Source: Deltaproteobacteria bacterium
GTDB taxonomy: Bacteria > Desulfobacterota > Desulfobulbia > Desulfobulbales > Desulfocapsaceae
Assembly: GCA_019306075.1 (NCBI GenBank)
Contig: JAFDME010000002.1
Span: 1-43,134, forward strand
DNA: 43,134 bases
Direction of reading: 5' to 3'
Under the pieces are notes generated by a model, which saw only the letters and a program-made list of their open reading frames with translations, did not search any database and was not told the origin of the DNA. Below are positions 1-9,259 of this stretch, in pieces. Position 1 is the first letter of the stretch. The number at the start of each line of letters is the position of its first letter. Made by a program: the position numbers and the translations under genes.

Positions 1-936
1 CCCTTTATTGCTACTGCCTATGAAGAACTCTGTGAAAGTCAGGGCTCTCGTTATTCCATTATTCCCATCAACTCGTTATGGGCAGAACTGAGGGAGCGGT
101 CCGGCAGGTTTGCTGCTGTAATCCTGCCTTGCCAGACCCATGCGTTTCGCAAGCTGCAGAAACAGGATCCCGGGCTGGCAGCCAAAATAACGGTGGTCAT
201 AGGACTGTTCTGCGGCGGCTCGCTTGAACCAGATCTTACAACCGAAATGTTGATGGTTCGCGGTCTCAAACGTTCCGATATCACTGACTTCCAATTCCGG
301 GGTGGGGATTGGCCGGGGCAGATGCGGGCTGTGCTTAAAGACGGATCTGTGAAGCCGCTCCACTATTCCAATTATAAGGACGGTGCATACAATTACTTCG
401 TATCCCTCTATATGCCGGAACGCTGTCAGACATGTTTCGATGGTTCCAATGAGTTTTCAGATGTGTCAGTCAGCGATGCATGGACCCGTGATGAAAACGG
501 TGAGTACAAATTTAAGGGACATTCCCGCATTCTGGTTCGCACTGAGATCGGTGCTGAGCTGGTGCAAACTGCCGCTGAAGCAGACGATGTGATTATCCAT
601 GATGTGACGAAGGATCCCAGTTATAAAACGCATAAAATGCAGACACGTCGAAAGGGATCCCTCGTGCCGGTTCGTGTGGCTCGGTGGAAGAAGGGAGGAC
701 GAAAGGTACCTGACTATGATCGTCAGATACCGAGTGATGTTACAAGGAAAGAGCGAATCACGGAATGGCTGTCATCCTCCATGTTGCGTGCCGGAAAATT
801 TAAGCCTTTTCGTATCATTTTCATGGGATTTCTTACCTCAAAATTTGCTATCCCTCTGATTAAAATCCGGGTTTTTCTAAAGAAAAGAAAGTATCAGAAA
901 CGCCGGGTAGCAAAGATAAAATCTGGGCTTTCCTGA
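1..936 (+). CDS. Coenzyme F420 hydrogenase/dehydrogenase beta-subunit (FrhB)-like protein of a polysaccharide cluster, 5' truncated by window edge
   Basis: Frame 1 is open from base 1 (PFIATAYEELCESQGSRYSIIPINSLWAELRERSGRFAAVILPCQTHAFRKLQ...) into listed ORF 193-936. Contains LPCQ and GLFCGG motifs and a Cys-containing CQTCFDGSNEFSDVSVSDAW segment typical of the FrhB C-terminal family. Confidence 0.8.
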   Translation, partial: PFIATAYEELCESQGSRYSIIPINSLWAELRERSGRFAAVILPCQTHAFRKLQKQDPGLAAKITVVIGLFCGGSLEPDLTTEMLMVRGLKRSDITDFQFRGGDWPGQMRAVLKDGSVKPLHYSNYKDGAYNYFVSLYMPERCQTCFDGSNEFSDVSVSDAWTRDENGEYKFKGHSRILVRTEIGAELVQTAAEADDVIIHDVTKDPSYKTHKMQTRRKGSLVPVRVARWKKGGRKVPDYDRQIPSDVTRKERITEWLSSSMLRAGKFKPFRIIFMGFLTSKFAIPLIKIRVFLKKRKYQKRRVAKIKSGLS

Positions 937-971
937 TGTTCTGGACAGGCACCAGTTAAGGATAGAGTACG

Positions 972-1994
972 ATGAATGAAAAGCTGTGTCAGATACCAGC
1001 AGGAACATCGGTGCTGGTCACCGGTGCTACCGGTTTTACCGGTATTGAGCTGACCAAAAAACTGCTGGATGCCGGTCTGAAAGTGAGCGCACTCGCGAGG
1101 AATTCTTCCAACCTGTCACCCCTTGACGGTCTCGATATCCAGTGGTTTCGTGGTGATGTTTTTGATGAATCTGCTATTGAAAAAGCGGTGAAGGGGCAGG
1201 AATATGTCTTTCATGTTGCCGCTGCTTTCCGGGATGCCGAAAGCAGTAAAAAAGATTATTGGAACGTCCATGTGAAAAGTACTCAGCTTATAGTCGGCGA
1301 GGTTTTGAAAAATCCTAATTTTAAGAGATATGTACATGTATCAACTGTCGGAGTACACGGACATATAGCAAATCCTCCGGCAAATGAAGAGTATCCCTGC
1401 AGTCCGGGAGATGATTATCAAAAGACAAAACTCGAAGCGGAGCAGTGGCTGAATGAATCTGCTGCTGAAAAAGGATTATCCTACACCATCATCAGGCCCG
1501 CGGCGATTTATGGACCAGGTGACAGACGTCTGCTGAAACTTTTTAAAATGGCGCTTAAACCCTACTTTCTGCTGCCGGGAAAGGGCAGGTGCATGTATCA
1601 TCTGGTGCATGTGGACGACCTGACGAATACATTTATTGTAGCTGCGACCCATCCGGGTGCCCGGGGGGAAACCTTTATCAGCGGCAGCAGTGAATCAATA
1701 GCTATTGTTGATATCGGCAGAACAGTTGCAGAGCATTTCAATAAAAAATTTAAAGTAATGCGTCTTCCTATAGGCCCGCTTTTTCTCGCGGGTGATATTT
1801 GTGAGGCTATTTGCAAACCTTTTAAGATTGCGCCTCCCATCTATCGTCGCCGGGTGGCTTTCTTTTCAAAAGATCGAAGCTTTGATGTCACTAAGATGCG
1901 GGATGTTCTCGGCTATAGCCCGCGTTACAACAACAGGGATGGGATTATTCAGACTGCAGACTGGTATGCGGAAAAAGGCTGGTTGAAACCGTAG
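972..1994 (+). CDS. NAD-dependent epimerase/dehydratase (extended SDR family)
   Basis: TGATGFTGIEL glycine-rich Rossmann motif; YQKTKLEAE YxxxK catalytic motif; RPAAIYGPGD. Confidence 0.9.
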   Translation: MNEKLCQIPAGTSVLVTGATGFTGIELTKKLLDAGLKVSALARNSSNLSPLDGLDIQWFRGDVFDESAIEKAVKGQEYVFHVAAAFRDAESSKKDYWNVHVKSTQLIVGEVLKNPNFKRYVHVSTVGVHGHIANPPANEEYPCSPGDDYQKTKLEAEQWLNESAAEKGLSYTIIRPAAIYGPGDRRLLKLFKMALKPYFLLPGKGRCMYHLVHVDDLTNTFIVAATHPGARGETFISGSSESIAIVDIGRTVAEHFNKKFKVMRLPIGPLFLAGDICEAICKPFKIAPPIYRRRVAFFSKDRSFDVTKMRDVLGYSPRYNNRDGIIQTADWYAEKGWLKP

Positions 1995-2104
1995 AACATC
2001 TCTCTGGTCCCCGACGACGGAGCTTTCATTGCAGTGAAATGGTATCCCCGCTGTGAACCACATTTCAAGGATGTCAGGCAGCTCCATAAAAGACAGGAAT
2101 ATTT

Positions 2105-3280
2105 ATGAAAACTATTACAGTCCTTGGCAACAACTCCGGCCGTAATGCCGGTGATAATGCAATACTTGGGAATCTATTGCATGATTTTTCTCTCAAACGA
2201 TCTGATATTATTTTTAAAATACCGACCCTCAGCACTTCTTTCATCAGCAAGAGTTTTGGCCATTTTTCCGTTAAACCTGTTGGTATGATGCCGTGGAATA
2301 TCGCTTTTAAAAATCTTGGCTGGCCCCTCTACAGAGCCATGACCAAAACTGATATGGTGCTGGTGACTGACAATATTTTATTTGATCGTAAATTCAATAA
2401 TCCATTTGTTAATAATCTAAAATCCATTGCTCTCTTTGCTCCTTTCTGCAAGAAGAAGAATATTCCCATAGTGTTATATAATGCCTCCGTTGGGCCAATA
2501 GACCTTGAGGCAGGAAAAAAGGCTCTTCAGAGAGTTATTGAGAGTTCACCTCTGGTAATTACACGGGATATTCAGACGAAAAACCTTCTTAAAGATCTCG
2601 ATCTCAAATATCCCGAAGTTGTTGTTCACGCCGATTGTGCCTTGAATACGGAAGTACCGTCAGAGCGGCGTCTTGATGAAATTATCTCCAGGGAAAATCT
2701 GTTTACTAATCCAAAGGGTACTATTGGCCTGAATGTTAATGCTTATATTGATAACTGGAGCGGGGGAGGGGGCTTAAACAGAGAGAATTTCTGTAAAATA
2801 ATCGGTGGTACTGCAGATGCTCTTATTGAGAAGCTTGATGTGGATATTCTCTTTACCGTAAGTCAGATTATGGATATGGGGGTTACCCGGGAATGTGTAC
2901 AACAGAGTCGCTATCAGTCGAGGATTAAAGTCGTCGGGAATTGTGATTATACATTCCAGGAATTAACCGGCATACTGAGCAGGGTCGATGTACACGCGGG
3001 TTTGCGCACACATACGTTGATATTCTGTGCAGCCGTTGGTACGCCCCCCATCTCTATAAATGCCTACCCTAAAAGTGCCGGGTTTTTGCGGACAGTGGGT
3101 ATGGGTGACTGGACAATCGATTTTGAAGATCTTTCGGTGGAGAGCCTGACAGCACTGATGAGCAGGGCATGGCATGAGAGAGAGGGTTTGACCGCAGCCA
3201 TGGAGCCTGTTGTCAAACGTGAAAAAGAGAAATCGAGAGAGAGTGTTACACTGGTAAGCAATATACTGGATTCAATATAA
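2105..3280 (+). CDS. Polysaccharide pyruvyl transferase family protein
   Basis: N-terminal GNNSGRNAGDNAILGNLL and C-terminal VDVHAGLRTHTLIFCAAVGTPPISI resemble the PS_pyruv_trans family; adjacent to an FrhB-like gene as is common in exopolysaccharide clusters. Confidence 0.85.
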   Translation: MKTITVLGNNSGRNAGDNAILGNLLHDFSLKRSDIIFKIPTLSTSFISKSFGHFSVKPVGMMPWNIAFKNLGWPLYRAMTKTDMVLVTDNILFDRKFNNPFVNNLKSIALFAPFCKKKNIPIVLYNASVGPIDLEAGKKALQRVIESSPLVITRDIQTKNLLKDLDLKYPEVVVHADCALNTEVPSERRLDEIISRENLFTNPKGTIGLNVNAYIDNWSGGGGLNRENFCKIIGGTADALIEKLDVDILFTVSQIMDMGVTRECVQQSRYQSRIKVVGNCDYTFQELTGILSRVDVHAGLRTHTLIFCAAVGTPPISINAYPKSAGFLRTVGMGDWTIDFEDLSVESLTALMSRAWHEREGLTAAMEPVVKREKEKSRESVTLVSNILDSI

Positions 3281-3492
3281 TGGTATTGCCGGTCAGCTCT
3301 GTATTTCTGTAATTTTTTTAATCATCATATCCCATCACGATTCAGTCCCGTATCACTTGACGGCGTGCCGCTGTTTCAGTGGTATATCCGTCATATAACT
3401 TCAAAGCATATCTTCCGGGTCCCGTTTTTCATATACCGCAATGGAGCATTGAACGGCAACACTTTGAACAGTCTCGCTGTTTGGGAGGATAT

Positions 3493-4965
3493 TCAAGGTG
3501 TTTTTCGTTGTTTGTAAATCTGGTAAATCGGTGGAACCAGCAGCAGGAGGATGATTGCCCACAGAGCGACAGCCTGGGGGCGATTAAAAAAGATGGCATA
3601 GCTGCCATGTCCCATAATCAGCGCTTGAGCAAAGCCGGTTTCGGCAATGGGGCCGAGAATCAGTCCAAGAATCAAAGCTCCAAGGGAAAATCCGGTTTTT
3701 TGCAGCAGAATTGCTGCCAGACCACAGAGCAGTGCGATAAAGATATCAAGGATACTGTTGTTCATCGCATAGGATCCAAGTACCGAAAACAGACATACCA
3801 CAGGAATCAGCAACGCTGTCGGGGTGAGAGAGATTCTGGCAAAGTAGGGGGCCATGAATAATCCCAGCAGCAGAAAAACGATATTGGCAATAAAGAGTGA
3901 CATGATAAATGCGTAAGTCATAACGCCATACTTAGTGAAAAGCTCGGGACCCGGGATCAAGCCATGAACCAGCAATCCACCGAGCAGAGCTGCTGCAACA
4001 CTGTTACCGGGAATACCCAGGGTAAGAGTTGGCACCAGTGAACCTCCTACGCAGCCGTTGTTACCGGCTTCAGCGGCGGCAATCCCTTCCGGATTTCCTT
4101 TGCCGAACAGTTCAGGATGTTTTGAACGACGTCGGGCTATATTGTAGGACATAAAAGCGGCGATGGTTGCCCCCTCACCGGGGAGAATCCCGATGATGGT
4201 CCCCACCAGCGAACCAAGAACGATCGGTTTATGAATCCCCTTTGGCAGAGGTTCCCGTTTGATTTTGGTAATGGTACTGGTGTCGGTGATGATACTTTTT
4301 GTGCCGGTCAGTTCAAGCATTTGAGAAATGGAGAACATTCCAATCAGTGCAGGCATAAAGGCAATCCCGTCAAATAAATCGGTTAACCCCGCAGTGTAAC
4401 GCAGCATGCCTGACATGGGGTCGGTGCCGACAACGGCCATAATCAGCCCGATAAGGCCGGAAATAATTGCTTTGACCAGGCGGTTTTCATCGTCTGCCAT
4501 GGAAACGATTCCAGCCAGACCGAGAATTGCCAGGAGAAAGTATTCAGGCGGACCGAAAGTCAAAGCAAAAATCGCTAGAACCGGTGCAACAAGCAACAGG
4601 ACCAAGGCTGAAAACATACCGCCTGTGAAGCTGGCAATAACTGAAACTTTCAGGGCCAGTCCGCCGTGCCCTTTCTGGGTCATCGGGTACCCCTCCAGCG
4701 CTGTCGCTACGGCGGCAGGCGTCCCCGGGGTACGCAACAAAATTGCCGGAATCGACCCACCGTACATGGCACCACAGTAGACCCCCCCCATCAGCAGCAG
4801 GCCGGTCAGCGGTTCGAGGGCAAAAGTGACAGGGATCAGCAGGGCAACAGCCATTGTGGCTGTCAGCCCGGGCATGCCCCCGACTATCACTCCGGAGGTG
4901 GTTCCAATAAATACGGCAAACAGTGAAATTGGAGTAAACAGGGCTTGCAGAGCTTGCAAAATCAT
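3493..4965 (-). CDS. tctA: Tripartite tricarboxylate transporter permease, TctA family
   Basis: 490 aa, GGMPGLTATMAVALLIPVTF...YCGAMYGGSIPAILLRTPGTPAAVATALEGYPM motifs of TctA; next to TctB- and TctC-like genes. Confidence 0.95.
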   Translation of the reverse strand: MILQALQALFTPISLFAVFIGTTSGVIVGGMPGLTATMAVALLIPVTFALEPLTGLLLMGGVYCGAMYGGSIPAILLRTPGTPAAVATALEGYPMTQKGHGGLALKVSVIASFTGGMFSALVLLLVAPVLAIFALTFGPPEYFLLAILGLAGIVSMADDENRLVKAIISGLIGLIMAVVGTDPMSGMLRYTAGLTDLFDGIAFMPALIGMFSISQMLELTGTKSIITDTSTITKIKREPLPKGIHKPIVLGSLVGTIIGILPGEGATIAAFMSYNIARRRSKHPELFGKGNPEGIAAAEAGNNGCVGGSLVPTLTLGIPGNSVAAALLGGLLVHGLIPGPELFTKYGVMTYAFIMSLFIANIVFLLLGLFMAPYFARISLTPTALLIPVVCLFSVLGSYAMNNSILDIFIALLCGLAAILLQKTGFSLGALILGLILGPIAETGFAQALIMGHGSYAIFFNRPQAVALWAIILLLLVPPIYQIYKQRKTP

Positions 4966-4994
4966 AAGCAGACCTTATATCCCTTTGTGGGGTG

Positions 4995-5447
4995 TTAAAA
5001 CAGAGAACCTTCCGGAAGAGGAACTTCAAGTAGTTTAGCGAAAACCAAATAGATAAACAGGAGCACACCTGCTGATGTCAGACAGATGGATAACGGTTTT
5101 TTTGCTCCCAGCAGCAGCATCGCCAGAGGGAGAAATAATGCTGATGCAAGGTAAAATCCAAGGTATGAAAGTGATATTGAATAGAGCAGCAGCAGGAAGA
5201 ATAATCCCCAGAAACGCATTGGAACTGTAGCAATTGTCATTTTTTCGCTTTCTTCCTGGCCACGGTTCTTAAACCAGAGAAACAACTCCAGGCTACAAAA
5301 AAATGCCAGAGCCGTCCCCAGAAAACGAACATAAAGTGCAGTAGATCCCTGAACCGAATCCGGGTAACTTGCCGTGCTGCGGTAAAGCAGCACAGCAAGA
5401 ATCAGGTAGCCAGTGAGGATAAATAACTCAGCAAACCGTTTTGTCAT
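4995..5447 (-). CDS. tctB: Tripartite tricarboxylate transporter small subunit, TctB family
   Basis: 150 aa with four hydrophobic segments, located between TctC and TctA genes. Confidence 0.85.
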   Translation of the reverse strand: MTKRFAELFILTGYLILAVLLYRSTASYPDSVQGSTALYVRFLGTALAFFCSLELFLWFKNRGQEESEKMTIATVPMRFWGLFFLLLLYSISLSYLGFYLASALFLPLAMLLLGAKKPLSICLTSAGVLLFIYLVFAKLLEVPLPEGSLF

Positions 5448-5453
5448 GATTAA

Positions 5454-6395
5454 TTACCAGGGGTTCATGTCATAGAATTTTTGTGTTTCGGCCTGGAGTT
5501 TGGTGAGGTAATCCAGGTACTCGGGGCCAGTCATCGGCAGACGGAACAGCACAGCCTTATCGCAGGCTGCAGCAAAATCAGGGTCTTTATTGACCTTGGA
5601 AACAAGATCATCAAGTTTGGCGAGAATCTTTTTGTCAACCTTGGCGGGGGCCACAAAACCACGGGTTGCTGTCATACTGACAGGATATCCCTGCTCGGCA
5701 GCTGTCTTGACATCAGGAAGAATGTCAGAACGCTTATCGGCTAGAATTGCAATAATCCTGGCCGTGCCTGCTTTGTGCTGCCCCTGTAGCTGTGACAGGT
5801 TCATAAAACTGGCATCGATATGGCCACCAAGGATCATCGCTTTCTGCTCGGTCGAACCTTTAGTTGGCATCAGGTTAAAGGTGACGCCAGTCTGCTGCTC
5901 GAATTTTTTGGCAGCCACAAAGTCGTCAGAACCGATACCGTTTACAGCGGCAGTCAAGCTTTTGGCTTTGGCAGCAGCCATAAACTCTTTCAGATTTTTT
6001 ATCGGACTCTCTGCGGGGACTCCGATAATTAATGGATCCTGCATGGAATTCCCGATGATATGGAAGCTGTCAAGAGTGTAGCGGGCTCGCTTTGAGACAA
6101 CATGAGCAACCACTTGAGTTGTGAAAACCATTCCAATAGTATAGCCATTGGGCTTGGCACGGGCGATCTCTTCAAAGCCTTTTTGTCCCCCTGAACCACC
6201 GGTATTTTTGATGACAAATTCAGCATTTGGCCAATACTTTTTGGCAGATTTAATAAATAGGCGGGCGGTTGTGTCGGTGGATCCACCCGCTTTGGAGGGA
6301 ACAATAATTTTAATCGGTTTTTCGGGATACGCAGCCAGAGAAGAGATTGGGATGATCAGGGCTGCAACAATAGCCAGCATAAGAAATTTACGCAT
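5454..6395 (-). CDS. tctC: Tripartite tricarboxylate transporter substrate-binding protein, TctC/Bug family
   Basis: Signal peptide; YPEKPIKIIVPSKAGGSTDTTARLF motif typical of Bug/TctC receptors. Confidence 0.95.
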   Translation of the reverse strand: MRKFLMLAIVAALIIPISSLAAYPEKPIKIIVPSKAGGSTDTTARLFIKSAKKYWPNAEFVIKNTGGSGGQKGFEEIARAKPNGYTIGMVFTTQVVAHVVSKRARYTLDSFHIIGNSMQDPLIIGVPAESPIKNLKEFMAAAKAKSLTAAVNGIGSDDFVAAKKFEQQTGVTFNLMPTKGSTEQKAMILGGHIDASFMNLSQLQGQHKAGTARIIAILADKRSDILPDVKTAAEQGYPVSMTATRGFVAPAKVDKKILAKLDDLVSKVNKDPDFAAACDKAVLFRLPMTGPEYLDYLTKLQAETQKFYDMNPW

Positions 6396-6440
6396 TTTTG
6401 CCTCCAGATAAAGAGTTAATCTTTTTCAGTGATGTGAAAA

Positions 6441-6839
6441 TTATTTCACAAAGTTTACGGTTGTATCTGCCAAATTCTCGTAGTCCTGATTGGCAACATC
6501 TATTCTGTAACTCCCCTCTTTGATAATCTTTTTCTTGACCAGCCGCCCGTAAGCCCAGGTTGTTTTCCACGCCCCTGTCGCATCGGCAACGGGAGCAGGC
6601 TTAACAGATCCACTGAGGTCACTCCTGATGCCATCTGTGGAGTTGAACAGCAATATAACAACGGAACCGGGCTCAAAACCGGAACCACTGATCTCCACGG
6701 TCCCTTTTTTATCCAGTTTGGTTGGTCCGGCAGCAGAAACCTTATAATCCTTTGCCTCTGCGCTGGTGGCTATGCCGGCATAACCGACAACGAGCGCCCC
6801 CATCACAAGAAAAACAAAAATGGCTGCAAAACGTTTCAT
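6441..6839 (-). CDS. Small secreted protein, Ig/IPT-like, unknown function
   Basis: Signal peptide (MKRFAAIFVFLVMGALVVGYAGIATSAEA) followed by a beta-rich region with GSGFEPGSVVILLF; immediately upstream of tctC on the same strand. Confidence 0.6.
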   Translation of the reverse strand: MKRFAAIFVFLVMGALVVGYAGIATSAEAKDYKVSAAGPTKLDKKGTVEISGSGFEPGSVVILLFNSTDGIRSDLSGSVKPAPVADATGAWKTTWAYGRLVKKKIIKEGSYRIDVANQDYENLADTTVNFVK

Positions 6840-6966
6840 CAGTTTTCTCCCTTATTTGATTTTACGGTTAAGTCCTCTTCCGTACAGGAAATTCCGAACG
6901 GAACAGTTTTGGTTCAGTCATACAAAACAGCAAAGAGCATGAAATGCTTTAACGAATGTTATGTCT

Positions 6967-7108
6967 AGGAGCTTGTCGAGAATATATTTCTCCCCACCTC
7001 TCCGTTATTTTCGAAAAAATAATGCTCGTAATATCACATATATGACTGTGCTTATTTTTCCCAAAAGCCTCGATTTGAGAATAAATGCTTATTCTCGGAC
7101 AAGCTCCT
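6967..7108. repeat. 142 bp element with terminal inverted repeats plus an internal hairpin (MITE-like)
   Basis: aggagcttgtcgagaata (6967-6984) versus tattctcggacaagctcct (7090-7108): inverted repeat with one indel. Internal perfect hairpin gagaataa-atgc-ttattctc at 7077-7096. Confidence 0.6.
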
Positions 7109-7346
7109 GGTGCATATCAAGGAACATGCAAGGGAGTTAAGGGATTATAAAATAATAACATGGCTGATCATGAACAAGCTGAGAGGATTGAATAATTCCA
7201 TTCACCATGAAATTCATCTCGCTCAATTCCTTGGCCTCATTCTCAGCAAATAATCTCCTGAGTTTTTCATTTAAGGCCCACTCAATATTTGATTACCGTT
7301 CTCGAATTTCCTTTTCAGTTTCCGTTCCATCGTACTAACACAAATG

Positions 7347-7456
7347 AAACTAACCCGACAAGTCAGAAATTTTTTTAGTATGACTGGATAAGTACCAAGA
7401 GTAGTATATAAGTAGTATATAAACACTTAATTTCAAAATACACCCCTGAGTGGAGG
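7347..7456 (+). repeat. Dispersed intergenic repeat, copy 1 (5' part)
   Basis: aaactaacccgacaagtcagaaatttttttagta...ctggataagtacc...cttaatttcaaaatacacccctgag; aligns with the copies at 13404, 16500, 19769 and 33849. Ends at the RBS of the 7462 gene. Confidence 0.75.
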
Positions 7457-7461
7457 ATAGT

Positions 7462-9222
7462 ATGAAAGAAAAAAGATCTATCATTACAGCAATCGTTGTT
7501 GTCATGATAACAGTTTCTTCTGTCTGGTACGCACAACGACCTGTTGCGCCGAAGCAGGCCTCCTGGGGTGATATCATTACCGAATCCAGAGCAGGCGGTT
7601 ATCAGATTATCTCAACAGATGAGTTGGCTGACCTGTATCACGATTCCTCCAGGCCTCAAGTATTGATAGATACGCGCCAGGACTGGGAATATCGGACCGG
7701 CCACATGGAAAGTGCCGTCAATTTTCCCATGGAGCCAACCTGGTGGTCTCGTTGGCGAAAGGCCAGGACTCTTGAGGACTTTTTAGGCCCGGACAAAGAA
7801 CAGTTACTGGTTTTTTACTGAGCAGGCTTGACATGAGTCAGAAGTGACTCTGCGGCCCGTGTGGCCGTATCGCTTGGTTATAAAAATGTTTATCGCGACC
7901 CTTATGGTTATCCAAAGTGGCAGGAAGAAGGACTGCCGACCAACAGCTCGCCAGCGGGATTAACCGCATCTTCTGAGATAGAAGCCTCAATACCATCGAG
8001 CCAATCTTTTCATGGTTGGGGGATGCTCTGGACCCTTTTGGGTATTTTCGCCGGTGGTCTGGCCTTGAATTTGACGCCTTGTGTTTATCCTATGATTCCC
8101 ATCACTGTTTCGTTTTTCGGTGGACGTGCAGGCCAGGGAAAGCCAAACCAGATGAAACTGGTCATTCATGGGTTTTGCTACCTCATGGGCCTGGTCCTGA
8201 CCAATTCAATTTTAGGCGTTGTCGCTGCACTCACAGGTGGTTTGATGGGAGCCATATTGCAGAGCCCCATCGTGTTAACCATAATAGCTGCCGTCCTTGT
8301 TCTATTCGCCGCCAGTCTCTTTGGGCTCTGGGAGCTCCGGCTGCCAGGTTCTCTAAATCAGATGGCCGGGAAATCGTATACAGGGTACTTCGGAAGTCTG
8401 TTCATGGGACTTACCCTGGGGATAGTTGCTGCTCCATGTATAGGACCGTTTGTTCTTGGCCTGCTCACCTGGGTCGCAAGTGTGGGAGATCCATGGCTCG
8501 GGTTTCTGGTATTCTCCACCCTGAGTCTGGGTTTAGGTTTTCCTCTGTTTCTATTGGCAATTTTTTCCGGTCAGCTGCAACACCTGCCCCGAGCTGGTGG
8601 TTGGATGATATGGGTGCGTAAACTGATGGGGTGGGTTTTGATGGGTATGGCCATTTATTTTATCAGACCGATTCTACCCGAATTCCTTAAAAATATGTTG
8701 CCTGTCGGGGTTGTACTGGCTGCCGGACTGCATTTAGGCTGGATTGATAAAAGTGAAGCGAATTTGAAACTTTTCCCATGGATTAAGGCAATTGCCGGTA
8801 TTACTTGTTTAGCAGTTGCATCCATGTGGATCACTACATGGGCCATCAGGGGGCCGGGGGTTAAATGGCATAATTACACTGAACAAATTCTTCAACAGGC
8901 CGTAACCCAGAAAAAACCTGTAATCATCGATTTCTATGCCGATTGGTGTGCACCTTGTCGTGAATTTGATGATATTGTGTTTCACCACCCGGATGTGGTC
9001 AGACAGGCAGGCGAAAAATTCACTATGATCAAAGTTGACGTGACGAAAGGAGGCAATCCTTTCCATGAACAACTGTTAAAGCAATACAGAGTAAAAGGTG
9101 TGCCCACCATCGTATTTCTTGACACACAAGGAGAGGAGCTCTCAGATTTACGTATGGTTGACTTTGCACCACCTAATAAATTTCTGATTTATATGAGCAA
9201 TATCAGCAAAAATACGCCATAG
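7462..9222 (+). CDS. Predicted double-selenocysteine fusion protein: rhodanese-like domain + DsbD/CcdA transmembrane domain + C-terminal thioredoxin domain (TGA at 7819-7821 and 7834-7836 read as Sec)
   Basis: ORFs 7450-7821 and 7861-9222 share frame 1; the intervening codons are tac TGA gca ggc ttg aca TGA gtc aga agt gac tct gcg gcc cgt. Reading TGA as Sec gives LLVFYUAGLTUVRSDSAARVAVSLGYKNVYRDPYGYPKWQEEGLPT, a continuous rhodanese active-site loop. Downstream LNLTPCVYPMIP and VAAPCIGP (DsbD/CcdA) and YADWCAPCREFDD (thioredoxin CxxC). RBS ggagg at 7452-7456 points to ATG 7462. Confidence 0.85.
7835..7850 (+). promoter_or_regulatory. Candidate bacterial SECIS stem-loop for the first UGA (7819)
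   Basis: GAGTCA-GAAG-TGACTC: perfect 6 bp stem starting 13 nt after the UGA; also overlaps the second UGA. Confidence 0.45.
7851..7869 (+). promoter_or_regulatory. Candidate bacterial SECIS stem-loop for the second UGA (7834)
   Basis: TGCGGCC-CGTGT-GGCCGTA: 7 bp stem including one G-U pair, loop contains GU, begins 14 nt after the UGA. Confidence 0.5.
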
Positions 9223-9259
9223 TTATTTTTTGATTTTCACTTTTTTTACGGAGATTATT

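Noticed and set aside
3379-3432. Possible sixth copy of the dispersed repeat (tggtatatccgtcatataacttcaaagcatatcttcc)
   Set aside because: Only the catataa-ttcaaa core resembles the consensus; the flanking blocks GGATAAGTACC and GGTACTAA are missing and it lies between convergent genes.
4544-5068. Minus-strand 174 aa ORF overlapping tctA and tctB
   Set aside because: Out-of-frame overlap with tctA and the end of tctB; low-complexity translation without a domain.
5590-6081. Plus-strand 163 aa ORF
   Set aside because: Antisense to tctC, which has a full-length, recognisable product.
7450-7821. Stand-alone truncated rhodanese or pseudogene ending at TGA 7819
   Set aside because: The downstream sequence stays in frame and completes the rhodanese fold. 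Both TGAs sit at catalytic Cys positions and no frameshift or other stop is present, so Sec readthrough explains it better than decay.
7861-9222. DsbD gene starting at GTG 7861
   Set aside because: GTG 7861 lies inside the rhodanese helix (AARVAVSLGY), has no RBS, and would leave a partial rhodanese C-terminus as the N-terminus.
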